In this document: positions 1 through 8,439 of the stretch, piece by piece
How the letters are laid out: every line of letters begins with the position of its first letter
Numbering within the stretch: the stretch's first letter is position 1
Source: Paracoccus onchidii
GTDB taxonomy: Bacteria > Pseudomonadota > Alphaproteobacteria > Rhodobacterales > Rhodobacteraceae
Reading direction: 5' to 3'
Assembly (NCBI RefSeq): GCF_028294535.1
Contig: NZ_JAQBIE010000015.1
Location: 36,567-100,566, forward strand
Length of the DNA: 64,000 nucleotides
Notes under the pieces: model-generated
Database searches by the model: none
Told to the model about the DNA's origin: nothing
Seen by the model: only the letters and a program-made list of their open reading frames with translations
Program-made: the position numbers and the translations under genes

Positions 1-93
1 GCCGCCAAGGATGACGAGATGCAGGGCGCAGGCATGACCTTTGCGGTCGAAACCACGGTCGCGGGCAATCCCGAGCCGCGGGTAAGGCTGTAA
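1..93 (+). CDS. C-terminal end of an unidentified protein (truncated by window edge)
   Basis: An open frame of 30 codons runs from the first base of the window to a TAA at 91-93. The tail ends ...[11 protein letters not shown] and is too short to assign to a family. The stop lies only two bases before the start of the GH42 gene, so the two are almost certainly in one operon, and the missing gene probably belongs to the same galactoside-related locus. No function is proposed. Confidence 0.6.
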   Translation, partial: AAKDDEMQGAGMTFAVETTVAGNPEPRVRL

Positions 94-95
94 CC

Positions 96-2030
96 ATGAT
101 GAACAGAGAGCTGGGGGTTTGCTACTATCCCGAACACTGGCCGCAAGAGCAATGGGCCGAAGATGCCCGCCGCATGTCGGATCTTGGGTTGAAATGGGTG
201 CGTATCGGGGAATTTGCCTGGTCACGGATCGAGCCAAGGCCGGGGCAATTTGATTGGGAATGGCTGGATCGGGCGATCGAGGTGCTGGGCGCGCATGGCT
301 TGCGTGTCGTATTGGGAACGCCTACGGCGACGCCTCCGAAATGGGTCCTCGATCGACATCCGGACATGCTGGCCGTTGATGCGGATGGCAGGCCCCGGAA
401 ATTCGGGTCGCGCCGACATTACTGTTTCAGCCATCAAGGCTATCGCGAGGAATCGGCCCGGATTGTCACCGAATTTGTACGCCGATACGGGCGCAGCCCC
501 CATGTCGGGGCATGGCAGACGGACAATGAATACGGATGCCACGATACCGTCCTGTCCTATTCGGAAGCGGCGCGCCGGGCATTTCGCGACTGGTTGCGCG
601 CACGCTTTGCCGCGCCAGATCGCAACGACGGAGACATCGGCGCGCTGAACCGGGCGTGGGGCAATATCTTCTGGTCGATGGAATATGACGATTTTGACGA
701 TATCGACCTGCCCAACCTGACGGTCACCGAACCGAACCCTGCACATGCGCTTGCGTTCAGGCGGTTCAGTTCCGATCAGGTGGCCAGCTACAATCAGATG
801 CAGGCACAGATCATCCGCCAGCATTCCGATGCGCCGATTTCACACAACTATATGGGGCGCGTGACCGAGTTTGATCACTACAAGGTCGGGGCGGATCTGG
901 ATATCGCGACCTGGGACAGCTATCCGCTGGGGTTTCTGGAAGATCGCGTCGGTGCCACGGCCGAGATGCAGCGCCGGTTCGCGCGTCAAGGGGATCCGGA
1001 TTTTCAGGCGTTTCATCACGACCTTTACCGGGCGGTCGGACGTGGCCGTTGGTGGGTGATGGAACAGCAGCCCGGACCGGTGAACTGGGCACCATACAAT
1101 CCGGCGCCTGCGCCCGGAATGGTGCGTCTGTGGACCTGGGAGGCGTTTGCACATGGCGCCGAGGCCGTCTGTTTCTTCCGTTGGAGGCAGGCCCCTTTCG
1201 CGCAGGAACAGATGCATGCCGGCCTGTTGCGTCCAGACAATGCCGAGGCCGAGGCGCTGCCCGAGATACGTCAGGTCGCCGCCGAGATCGCCGAGGCCGC
1301 CCGGGTACAGCCTTCTTCGGCTTCAGTGGCGTTGATCTTTGACTATGATGCGGAATGGGCGTGGGACGTGCAGCCTCATGGCAAGGGTTTGTCCTATTTC
1401 GGGCTTGTGCTGGATCATTATCGGGCGTTGCGCCGCGCCGGCCTTTCGGTCGATATTGTCCCCCCCGAGGTCGATGCGATCGAGGGATATCGGCTGGTTC
1501 TCGCACCGGGTTTGATGCATACGCCCCCGGCATTGAAAGAGGCATTGAAGGGCAGCGATGCGACCGTATTGCTTGGGCCGCGTAGCGGAGCGCGTGATGC
1601 CCATATGTCGATACCGGTGCCGCTGCCGCCCGCGATGCCGGGGTTTGATGTCACCGTCAGCCGATGCGAAAGCCTGCGACCTGATATGCCCGAGGCGATT
1701 GACGGTGGCGGATGTATACTGGGATATCGTGAACATCTGGACAGTTCCGCGCCGGCGTTGTTGTCAGATGAACTGGGGCGCGCCGTTGCCATCGAAGAAG
1801 GCAACCTGATCTATATGGGGGCGTGCGGAGATCGGGCCGCGCTGGATCGGTTGGTCGCCATCTTGTGTGAACGCGCCGATCTTCCTTGTGCCAACTTGTC
1901 CGATGGGGTGCGTTGTCGCGACACGGCGGCTGAACGTTTCTGGTTCAATTACAATCTGGAACCCATTGATCTTGACGGGGTGGGGCATCTGCCCGCCTGC
2001 GGGGTTCTGCGCCAAAAGCTGTGGGCCTGA
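96..2030 (+). CDS. GH42 family beta-galactosidase
   Basis: This 644-residue protein has the length and opening of GH42 beta-galactosidases: the N-terminal [11 protein letters not shown] motif, the [10 protein letters not shown] loop and the WQTDNEYG segment at about residues 140-148, where the family places the acid/base Glu after Asn. A second acidic cluster, [10 protein letters not shown] near residue 325, fits the nucleophile region. It would hydrolyse terminal beta-galactosides in the cytoplasm, as no signal peptide is visible. The start is one of two adjacent ATG codons right behind the preceding stop. The C-terminal half is consistent with the trimerisation and small beta domains of the family. 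The natural substrate cannot be read from sequence. Confidence 0.92.
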   Translation: MMNRELGVCYYPEHWPQEQWAEDARRMSDLGLKWVRIGEFAWSRIEPRPGQFDWEWLDRAIEVLGAHGLRVVLGTPTATPPKWVLDRHPDMLAVDADGRPRKFGSRRHYCFSHQGYREESARIVTEFVRRYGRSPHVGAWQTDNEYGCHDTVLSYSEAARRAFRDWLRARFAAPDRNDGDIGALNRAWGNIFWSMEYDDFDDIDLPNLTVTEPNPAHALAFRRFSSDQVASYNQMQAQIIRQHSDAPISHNYMGRVTEFDHYKVGADLDIATWDSYPLGFLEDRVGATAEMQRRFARQGDPDFQAFHHDLYRAVGRGRWWVMEQQPGPVNWAPYNPAPAPGMVRLWTWEAFAHGAEAVCFFRWRQAPFAQEQMHAGLLRPDNAEAEALPEIRQVAAEIAEAARVQPSSASVALIFDYDAEWAWDVQPHGKGLSYFGLVLDHYRALRRAGLSVDIVPPEVDAIEGYRLVLAPGLMHTPPALKEALKGSDATVLLGPRSGARDAHMSIPVPLPPAMPGFDVTVSRCESLRPDMPEAIDGGGCILGYREHLDSSAPALLSDELGRAVAIEEGNLIYMGACGDRAALDRLVAILCERADLPCANLSDGVRCRDTAAERFWFNYNLEPIDLDGVGHLPACGVLRQKLWA

Positions 2031-2050
2031 TTACGTGATGGCGGCTGCCA

Positions 2051-3040
2051 TCATGCGGCGGCCGTCCAGAGCCGGAAGCGCTTGGTTCCGGTGACCTCGC
2101 GGACAAGACCCATTGCCAAAAACCTGCCCAGCAGACGTTCGGCGGTGTCACGGCTGATGCCGGCATGTTCTTCGACCATCGCCGTGGTCATCAGGGGTTG
2201 CGCGGCCAAAGCGTGAATGACGCGCAGGGGATTGCTGCCCTTGATGCGGTCCGTGCGCTCGGCCGCCGTTCTTGCCCAGCTGTTGACGCGTTGCAGCTGT
2301 TGTCTTGCTTCGGCGGCGCCTTCAGTAACGGCGGAAAGGTGGCGCAACAACCTGTCATCAGGGTCGCCGCCATCGATCCAAACCCTGCGGCCATGTCGCC
2401 CAAGCGGTACGAAGCTCAGCGTTTCACAGCATTCGGCCATCGCCCGCCCTGTCCAGACCGCCGCTTCGGTCAGGTCATCTGTCGGGGACAGATCGGCCAA
2501 TCGCCACAGGATTCGTGTCACCGGTGATCGGGCCAAAGGATGTAATTCGGTAAATTCCGCAAGCTTTTCGGAAAATTCATGCGCGGCCTCGTCCAGTTCT
2601 TCCCCGGCGGGGCGCAGCGCCATTGCCTCGGTCAGACGGCTGACTTCGGATTTTCGCAATCCGAGGAAATCGCGAATGTCCTCTAGCCGTCCTTGCCCTT
2701 CAAGCCGCCGCAAGGCCCATCTTGCCAGATGCATGGCGTCCAGATCGGTATCCACCCGTGCCTGCATGATGTCACGGCCGATCTCTTCGCGCCGTACCGG
2801 GCTGCCTTGCGCCCATAGCATCGCCTCGACTTCCGTAAGGGCGAGGCGGCGGATCGCACCGGCGCGATTTGCGGCGGACATTTCGCTGATCAGCGCATCC
2901 AGGCGCCCAACCGCCAATGCTGCCGCTGCAAGCTGAGTTGCACATCTTGCCTGCGCAGAAAACCATGGCGTGGCGGGCACCGCATCTTGATGCTGCGCAA
3001 GTGGAAGCGGTGGCGCGAAGGGCGGGGTGTCGTGATCCAT
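2051..3040 (-). CDS. DUF1612 / HTH domain regulator-like protein (RHE_PE00001 type)
   Basis: A 329-residue protein resembling the DUF1612 plus C-terminal helix-turn-helix family common on alphaproteobacterial replicons. The N-terminal part carries the AEVEAMLWAQGSPV-like and EEIGRDIMQARVDTDLDAM-like helical region, and the last 60 residues (ALAAQPLMTTAMVEEHAGIS, then RDTAERLLGRFLAMGLV) form a winged-helix-like DNA-binding segment. The ATG at 3040 is preferred because the frame further upstream is not family-like. It is convergent with the GH42 gene and downstream of lacI on the same strand, 99 bases away. The role of this family is not established; it is assumed to bind DNA. Confidence 0.72.
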   Translation of the reverse strand: MDHDTPPFAPPLPLAQHQDAVPATPWFSAQARCATQLAAAALAVGRLDALISEMSAANRAGAIRRLALTEVEAMLWAQGSPVRREEIGRDIMQARVDTDLDAMHLARWALRRLEGQGRLEDIRDFLGLRKSEVSRLTEAMALRPAGEELDEAAHEFSEKLAEFTELHPLARSPVTRILWRLADLSPTDDLTEAAVWTGRAMAECCETLSFVPLGRHGRRVWIDGGDPDDRLLRHLSAVTEGAAEARQQLQRVNSWARTAAERTDRIKGSNPLRVIHALAAQPLMTTAMVEEHAGISRDTAERLLGRFLAMGLVREVTGTKRFRLWTAAA

Positions 3041-3139
3041 CAGGTCCGATCGGTCATTTTGGCGACCGACATGATAGCGGTTTTGCGGGCAAGCGAAATG
3101 CCTCACTGATTTGTGGGTTATCAATATCTCCGCCTGACC

Positions 3140-4159
3140 TCAGGCGGCAGGATGTTCCCTGACCGCACAGCTTGTGGCGCCCTGGGTCAGTTCTCCATGC
3201 ACCAGCAATTCCGCATATTGCGCCATGGGTGCGCGAATGCGGCGGATCAATGTTTCGGCAAGGGTCTGGCCCAGTGAATAGGGCCGGATCGAAATTGTGG
3301 TCAAGGGCACGGCTGCCAACGCGGCTTCTTCGATGCCGTCAAAGCCGACGATGGAAATATCCTCGCCCGGCCGCAGCCCGGCCCGGGAAAGGGCCAGTGA
3401 CGCCCCAAGGGCGATCATGTCGCCGTTGCACACAATCGCCGTGATCTCGGGGTGCTCGCGGTGGAGCTGTTGAAAGGCGACCATTCCTGCCTTGCGGCTA
3501 TCCTCGCATGGCCAGACAATTTGCGCGGCCAAGCCGCGCTGGGTCATGATCTCGCGATATCCGGCAATGCGGTCGCGGCGGGATTCCACGTCAAGATTGC
3601 CGCCCAGATAAGCGATGTGGCGATGTCCCAGATCGGCAAGATGGGCGGTGGCGATGCGCGTAGCGGCGCTGTTGTGCACACCTACGTGATCCGCGGCATG
3701 ATTGGGCGCGTGGCGCAGAAAGGTGACATTCGGCACAGCATGGGCACGCAACAGGGCCACGGTTTCCGGGGGCGTGTCCAGTGCGGGCACCCACATCAGA
3801 CCGGCGCGGGTGTTGCGAACCAGCAGTTCGATCTGTCGGCGCTGGCGCGTGGCGTCGTCCCGGCTATCAAGAACCGATGCCAGATACCCCTGACTGTCCA
3901 GATAATCGGTCACGCCGCTGACCACTTCGGCGTTGAACGGGTTTGACACATGGTGAACCAGCAACCCCACTTCGCGAACCTCGCCCGAACGCATCGATGC
4001 AGCCCGACCGTCCGGGACATAGTTCAGACGTTGCGCGGCATTCAGGACCTTTTCACGTGTCTCTTCCGAGATACGCCCAACGCCGCGCAGAACCTGGCTG
4101 GCGGTGGCAACCGACACGGCAGCTTCGGCGGCAACAGATCTGAGCGTCGGTTTCTTCAT
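3140..4159 (-). CDS. LacI family transcriptional regulator
   Basis: A 339-residue LacI/GalR repressor. Residues 1-55 contain the diagnostic helix-turn-helix and hinge (TLRSVAAEAAVSVATASQVL, then LNYVPDGRAASMRSG), followed by a periplasmic-binding-protein-like sugar sensor domain with the family motifs VCNGDMIALGA and DISIVGFDGIEEA. It is divergent from the ABC transporter operon at 4364, and a perfect 16-bp palindrome of the LacI operator kind sits in that operon's promoter. It most likely represses the transporter/catabolic genes until the sugar ligand is present. A second, near-perfect dyad at 4192-4210 lies close to its own start and may serve autoregulation. Confidence 0.93.
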   Translation of the reverse strand: MKKPTLRSVAAEAAVSVATASQVLRGVGRISEETREKVLNAAQRLNYVPDGRAASMRSGEVREVGLLVHHVSNPFNAEVVSGVTDYLDSQGYLASVLDSRDDATRQRRQIELLVRNTRAGLMWVPALDTPPETVALLRAHAVPNVTFLRHAPNHAADHVGVHNSAATRIATAHLADLGHRHIAYLGGNLDVESRRDRIAGYREIMTQRGLAAQIVWPCEDSRKAGMVAFQQLHREHPEITAIVCNGDMIALGASLALSRAGLRPGEDISIVGFDGIEEAALAAVPLTTISIRPYSLGQTLAETLIRRIRAPMAQYAELLVHGELTQGATSCAVREHPAA

Positions 4160-4191
4160 TCTTGTCCAGCAGATTTATCGTTCTATCACCG

Positions 4192-4210
4192 TGAGCGAAA
4201 TTTTCGGTCA
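4192..4210. promoter_or_regulatory. Near-perfect dyad upstream of lacI gene
   Basis: A 19-bp dyad TGAGCGAAATTTTCGGTCA has 9-bp arms around a central T with one mismatch. It lies 33 bases upstream of the LacI-type regulator start and could be an autoregulatory operator or the site of another regulator. It does not match the 4261 palindrome in sequence. Confidence 0.35.
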
Positions 4211-4252
4211 ATACTAGCGGTTATCCTGACGAATATCCAACAATGAAAGTAT

Positions 4253-4281
4253 TTGACAGTGGTATAACGTTATACCATGCT
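4253..4281 (+). promoter_or_regulatory. Promoter with LacI-type operator for the ABC operon
   Basis: TTGACA at 4253-4258 is a perfect -35 hexamer; a 17-base spacer leads to a weak -10 (CATGCT, 4276-4281). The spacer contains the perfect 16-bp palindrome GGTATAACGTTATACC at 4261-4276 with a central CG, the typical form of a LacI-family operator. Bound repressor would block RNA polymerase directly. The operator is seen in the sequence; which regulator binds is inferred from the adjacent divergent lacI gene. Confidence 0.7.
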
Positions 4282-4363
4282 TAAAGGCATGGGAATCGCT
4301 GCTCGGGGCAAAGGGGGCGGTGATCGTGACTGTTGCGGCATATGGCCGCTTGGGAGGAAGAAG

Positions 4364-5629
4364 ATGACTTCATTCAAGACATTTCTTGGCGCTGTTTCGG
4401 GACTGGCGCTGACCTTTGGCGCGGTTTCCGCCCAGGCCGAGGTTCTGTTCTGGTCCACGCAGGCTCAGCCGGTTGAGGAAACCCAGAAGATGCGCGACGA
4501 GGTGGTCGCGGGTTTTGAGCCGGGCGTTGATTATCAGGCGCCGGAAACCGGCCCATGGCTGACCCGCGCCCAGGCCGAGCTGTCGGCGGGTTCGGGTGCG
4601 GTGGGCATTCTGGGCGGCCTGCATGGCGACCTGACGGCGGTTCGGGGTGGGCTGTCGGATTTGGGCGATATTGATATTTCGGCAATTCCGGCTGATCTTG
4701 CCGCATTCGGCAAGCTGGAAACCGATCAACAAAAATACATTCCCTGGATGCAGGCCACCTTCCTGATGGTCGCCAACAAGAAGGCGTTGGACTATCTGCC
4801 CGAGGGGGCTGATCTGAATGCGCTGAGCTATGATCAGCTGATCGAATGGTCCAGGGCGATGGCGGAAGGCGAGGGATCACCCAAGTTCGGCTTTCCGGCT
4901 GGCCCCAAGGGGCTGAAACACCGGTTTTTCCAAGGGTTCCTGCTGCCCAGCTATTCCGGCTCGACCGTGACGGAATTCCGCTCGGCCGAAGCGGAAGAGG
5001 CCTGGGGCAAGTTCCGCGACCTGTGGCAGTATACCAATCCTGCCTCGACCAACTACAATTTCATGCAGGAGCAACTGGTCAATGACGAAGTCTGGCTGAC
5101 CTTTGATCATATTGCCCGGATTTCCGAGGCGTTCAATTCGCGGCCAGATGATTTCGTTGCCTTCCCCGTTCCCTCGGGACCGAAAGGCCGTGGTTTCATG
5201 ACCGTGGTCGCGGGGATGGGTGTGCCCGAAACCGCGCCGGACAAGGATGAGGCCAAGGCATTGATCGAATACATGCTGAAGCCGGAAACCCAGATCGCGA
5301 CCCTCCGCGCAACCAATTTCTATCCGGTGGTTGCGGTGGATCTGCCTGAAGATGTTCCGGCATCGGTCAAGGCCTCCGGTCCGGCGATCGAGGCGATGAC
5401 ATCGGCCGAAGATGCGCTGCCGGTCTTGCTGCCGATGGGGATGGGGGATCTGAACGGTCAGTTCAATCAAGTCTATGTCGACACGTTCGAGCAGATCGTT
5501 CTGGCCGGTCGCGACATTCGCCCGACCCTTGAACAACAGGCCGAGGCCCTGCGCGCGCTGATGAACCAGGCCGAGGCACCTTGTTGGCTGCCGGACGCGC
5601 CTTCCCAGGGGGCTTGCCCGGTCAACTGA
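4364..5629 (+). CDS. ABC transporter sugar-binding protein (family 1 SBP)
   Basis: A periplasmic solute-binding protein of 421 residues. The ATG at 4364 is preferred over an in-frame ATG at 4277 because it has a GGGAGGAAG ribosome site and opens directly into a signal peptide (TSFKTFLGAVSGLALTFGAV, cleaved near AQA-EV). The upstream ATG at 4277 lies inside the promoter/operator region. The mature part has the size and pattern of carbohydrate binding proteins (W-rich segment WMQATFLMVANKKALDYLP, LWQYTNPAS). It is the first gene of the operon of two permeases, ATPase, hydrolase, isomerase and glycerate kinase. Context suggests a mannosylglycerate-type ligand; that is inference. Two C-terminal cysteines (APCW and GACPVN) could form a disulphide. 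Confidence 0.85.
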   Translation: MTSFKTFLGAVSGLALTFGAVSAQAEVLFWSTQAQPVEETQKMRDEVVAGFEPGVDYQAPETGPWLTRAQAELSAGSGAVGILGGLHGDLTAVRGGLSDLGDIDISAIPADLAAFGKLETDQQKYIPWMQATFLMVANKKALDYLPEGADLNALSYDQLIEWSRAMAEGEGSPKFGFPAGPKGLKHRFFQGFLLPSYSGSTVTEFRSAEAEEAWGKFRDLWQYTNPASTNYNFMQEQLVNDEVWLTFDHIARISEAFNSRPDDFVAFPVPSGPKGRGFMTVVAGMGVPETAPDKDEAKALIEYMLKPETQIATLRATNFYPVVAVDLPEDVPASVKASGPAIEAMTSAEDALPVLLPMGMGDLNGQFNQVYVDTFEQIVLAGRDIRPTLEQQAEALRALMNQAEAPCWLPDAPSQGACPVN

Positions 5630-5642
5630 TCTCCGGACCGGC

Positions 5643-5666
5643 GGCGCGGCCCTGACCGGCCGCGCC
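5643..5666 (+). promoter_or_regulatory. GC hairpin after binding-protein gene
   Basis: A perfect 9-bp stem (GGCGCGGCC / GGCCGCGCC) with a 6-base loop lies 14 bases after the binding-protein stop and before the permease start. It has no T-tract, so it is more likely an mRNA 3'-protecting or attenuating element than a full terminator. Confidence 0.55.
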
Positions 5667-5708
5667 CGACAACCCGAAACCCAGCCAGCCTGACATCACG
5701 GGGTCATC

Positions 5709-6551
5709 ATGCCGCGCTATCTACCGTATTTGCTGTTGCTGCCGGCAACAGTGTTTCTGATCATCTTTTTTCTGTATCCCTTTACGCAGGTCGCCATAGA
5801 GAGCGTGACCTCGAACGGGGAATGGAGCCTTGCCAATTTCCAGAAGGCGACAAGCCACTGGAAGTTCGGCGAAGCCTTCAAGAACACGATGCTGCTCGCT
5901 GCGCTGGTGGTGCCGATCCAGCTTGTGATGTCGCTGACAATGGCAACGGTCGTGCAAAAGTTGCAAAAGGGCCGCAGCGCGATCCTGTATATCTTTGCAA
6001 TTCCTCTGGGGATTTCGGATCTGGCCGCCGGTCTTATCTGGCTGTCCATCTTCGAGCAATCCGGGTTCCTGAACAGCATGTTGGTGGGGCTTGGCCTGAT
6101 CGAACAGCCGATCCTTTACCTCAGCTATCAATCGCCCTGGATCATCCTGTTTGCTATCGTTCTGGCCGAGGTCTGGCGTGCGACCGCCATCATGATGGTG
6201 ATCATCGTCGCGGGGCTGGGACTGATCCCGCGAGAATATGGCGAGGCAGCCGAGGTGTTTGGTGCCACGCGCTGGCAGCGGTTCTACAAGGTCACGTTGC
6301 CGATGCTGCGCCCGTCACTGCAAACGGCGCTGATCTTGCGGGTTATTCTGGCGTTCGAGGTGTTTGCAGTGGTCATTGCCTTGGGCGGCACCCAGATGCC
6401 AGTGCTGATGAGTGAAACCTTCAACTGGCAGTTCAACTTGCAGGACCGTGGAGTTGCCGCAGCCTATGCCATGGTGATCCTGGCGGTTTCGGTTCTGTTC
6501 ACCCTGATCATTCTGCGTGCATTGCACGTCCCAAAGGAGGCACGGACATGA
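5709..6551 (+). CDS. ABC transporter permease, MalF type
   Basis: A 280-residue inner-membrane permease of the carbohydrate-uptake CUT1 class. It opens with a transmembrane helix (YLLLLPATVFLIIFFLYPF) and carries the EAA loop EYGEAAEVFGATRWQRFYKV at about residues 177-197, which docks onto the ATPase. About six membrane spans are visible. It overlaps the next permease by the ATGA junction at 6548-6551, indicating translational coupling. With the MalG-type partner it forms the channel for the sugar delivered by the upstream binding protein. Confidence 0.92.
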   Translation: MPRYLPYLLLLPATVFLIIFFLYPFTQVAIESVTSNGEWSLANFQKATSHWKFGEAFKNTMLLAALVVPIQLVMSLTMATVVQKLQKGRSAILYIFAIPLGISDLAAGLIWLSIFEQSGFLNSMLVGLGLIEQPILYLSYQSPWIILFAIVLAEVWRATAIMMVIIVAGLGLIPREYGEAAEVFGATRWQRFYKVTLPMLRPSLQTALILRVILAFEVFAVVIALGGTQMPVLMSETFNWQFNLQDRGVAAAYAMVILAVSVLFTLIILRALHVPKEART

Positions 6552-7381
6552 GCGATACCGCCACTGTCGCGCCCTCGGTCCGCAAGGCTGGCCGCTGGGT
6601 CTTTGTCAGCGGGATCGTGCTGCTTTGCGTCTGGACGCTACTGCCGATCTATCTATTGATGGTCAATGCGCTGTCCACACCCGAAGAAGTGAACGGATTC
6701 CCCAAGTCGTTCATCCCGTCTTTCGATTTGTCGTCACTGCGCTTTTTCCTTGAATTCGAGGGGGTTCTGAACGCGCTGTGGAATTCGATCCGGGTCGCGG
6801 TCGTCACCATGATCCTGTCGATCGGCTTTGGTGCCCCGGCCGGATATGCACTGTCGCGGTTCGATTTTCCCGGCAAGGAGGTCTTTCGCTTTCTTGTGGT
6901 CATGACGCGGGCCTTCCCGCTGCCCTTGTTGGCGCTGCCCCTGGCGGTCATGTTCCTGCGCGTCGGCCTTGATGACTCGGTGCTTGGATTGGCGCTGGTC
7001 CATACGACACTTGCGCTGCCATTTGCCGTGCTGATCACCTATTCGCTGTTCTCGGGTATTCCCTTCGAACTGGAAGAAGCCGCTTTCACACTGGGTTGCA
7101 CGCGTTTTCAGGCGTTTCGCAAGGTTGTGCTGCCCCTGGCGGCCCCCGGCATCGCCGCCAGCGCGGTCTTTGCCTTCGTGATTTCCTGGAACGAGGTTTT
7201 CGCGGCCGCCGTGCTGACGATCAAGAACCGTACCCTTACCGCCTTTCTCATGCAATCGCTGGACTGGTCCCCGCTGCACCTAAAATTTGCCGGTGCCGCC
7301 GCGCTTGTCCTTCCCGCCCTCATCTTCATCTTCGCAGTCAGGAAATACCTGTTCGCGATGTGGGGCATAGCAAACCGATAG
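6548..7381 (+). CDS. ABC transporter permease, MalG type
   Basis: A 277-residue CUT1 permease, partner of the preceding MalF-type protein. It has a leading hydrophobic helix (WVFVSGIVLLCVWTLLPIYL), the MalG-like segment NSIRVAVVTMILSIGFGAPA and the EAA loop PFELEEAAFTLGCTRFQAFR around residues 172-191. The start overlaps the stop of the upstream gene by four bases. It ends nine bases before the ATPase gene. Confidence 0.92.
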   Translation: MSDTATVAPSVRKAGRWVFVSGIVLLCVWTLLPIYLLMVNALSTPEEVNGFPKSFIPSFDLSSLRFFLEFEGVLNALWNSIRVAVVTMILSIGFGAPAGYALSRFDFPGKEVFRFLVVMTRAFPLPLLALPLAVMFLRVGLDDSVLGLALVHTTLALPFAVLITYSLFSGIPFELEEAAFTLGCTRFQAFRKVVLPLAAPGIAASAVFAFVISWNEVFAAAVLTIKNRTLTAFLMQSLDWSPLHLKFAGAAALVLPALIFIFAVRKYLFAMWGIANR

Positions 7382-7390
7382 GAGCCGAAC

Positions 7391-8437
7391 ATGGCCGAGA
7401 TCCAGATCAAGGGCGTCGCCAAGTCATTCGGGGCCTTTACCGCCCTGCACTCTGTCGACATGACCATTTCCGACCGCGAATTCATGGTGCTTTTGGGTGC
7501 CTCGGGATGTGGCAAGACCACATTGCTGCGCATCATTGCCGGACTTGAGACCCCGACCAAGGGCGAGGTGTGGATTGGCGGGCGGCGCGTTGACCACCTG
7601 CCGCCGAAGGAACGCGGCATCGCCATGGTGTTCCAGAACTATGCCGTCTTTCCGCATCTGACCGTGTTCGAGAACATCGCCTTCGGGTTGCGGATGCAGA
7701 AAATGCCACAGGCCGAGGTGCAGCGCCGCGTGCACCGCTGCGCTGAGCTGATGCATATCGAACAGTTGCTCAAGCGGTATTCGGGTCAGCTGTCGGGGGG
7801 GCAACGTCAACGTGTGGCAGTTGCCCGCGCGCTGGCCATGGAACCGGAGGTGATCCTGATGGATGAGCCATTGTCCAATCTGGACGCGCTCTTGCGTCTT
7901 GAAATGCGTTCGGAACTGAAAGGGGTGCTGGCTGAATCCAAGACGACAGCAATCTATGTGACCCATGATCAGGTCGAAGCGATGAGCCTGGCCGACAGGA
8001 TTTCTGTCATGAATGGCGGGCATATCGTGCAATCCGCCGACCCCGTCGAAGTGTATCGCAACCCGGCCGCACGTTTTGTCGCCGGGTTCATCGGCAATCC
8101 GCCCATGAATTTCCTGCCGGCGGAAAAGGTCGGGTCAGGGCGCTATCGCGTCGCGGGAACCGATGTAGCGGGGCCGGACACAGATACCCGGATCGATTAC
8201 GCGATTCGCCCCGAGGATCTGACCCTTGCCGAGCCCGGGCAGGGACTGGCCGCAACCATTCGCGTCGTTGAACCGCTTGGCGCCCACACATTGGTGACCT
8301 GTGATGTCGATGGCGCCTCGTTCCGCGCGGTGATCGACAGCGATTCCCGCGTTAATCCGGGCGACAGGCTAAGCCTGGCCCCCATGGCTGACCGTGTGCG
8401 CTGGTTTGACAAGGAAACCGGCCTTTCGGTCCAATAA
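7391..8437 (+). CDS. ABC transporter ATP-binding protein (MalK/UgpC type)
   Basis: A 348-residue ATPase powering the CUT1 importer. Walker A is GASGCGKTT (residues 37-45), the Q-loop lies in MVFQNYAVFPHLTV, the signature is LSGGQRQRVAVARAL, and Walker B is VILMDEPLSNLDALLR followed by the switch VTHDQVEAM. The C-terminal 110 residues form the regulatory OB-fold (TOBE) domain with the RPEDL motif. A good ribosome site (GGAGCCGAAC) precedes the ATG. One ATPase gene in the operon implies a homodimer serving both permeases. Confidence 0.95.
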   Translation: MAEIQIKGVAKSFGAFTALHSVDMTISDREFMVLLGASGCGKTTLLRIIAGLETPTKGEVWIGGRRVDHLPPKERGIAMVFQNYAVFPHLTVFENIAFGLRMQKMPQAEVQRRVHRCAELMHIEQLLKRYSGQLSGGQRQRVAVARALAMEPEVILMDEPLSNLDALLRLEMRSELKGVLAESKTTAIYVTHDQVEAMSLADRISVMNGGHIVQSADPVEVYRNPAARFVAGFIGNPPMNFLPAEKVGSGRYRVAGTDVAGPDTDTRIDYAIRPEDLTLAEPGQGLAATIRVVEPLGAHTLVTCDVDGASFRAVIDSDSRVNPGDRLSLAPMADRVRWFDKETGLSVQ

Positions 8438-8439
8438 AG

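Noticed and set aside
4277..4363. Upstream in-frame start for the sugar-binding protein
   Set aside because: It lies directly on the operator and adds a Gly/Cys-rich segment before a proper signal peptide; the ATG at 4364 has the ribosome site.
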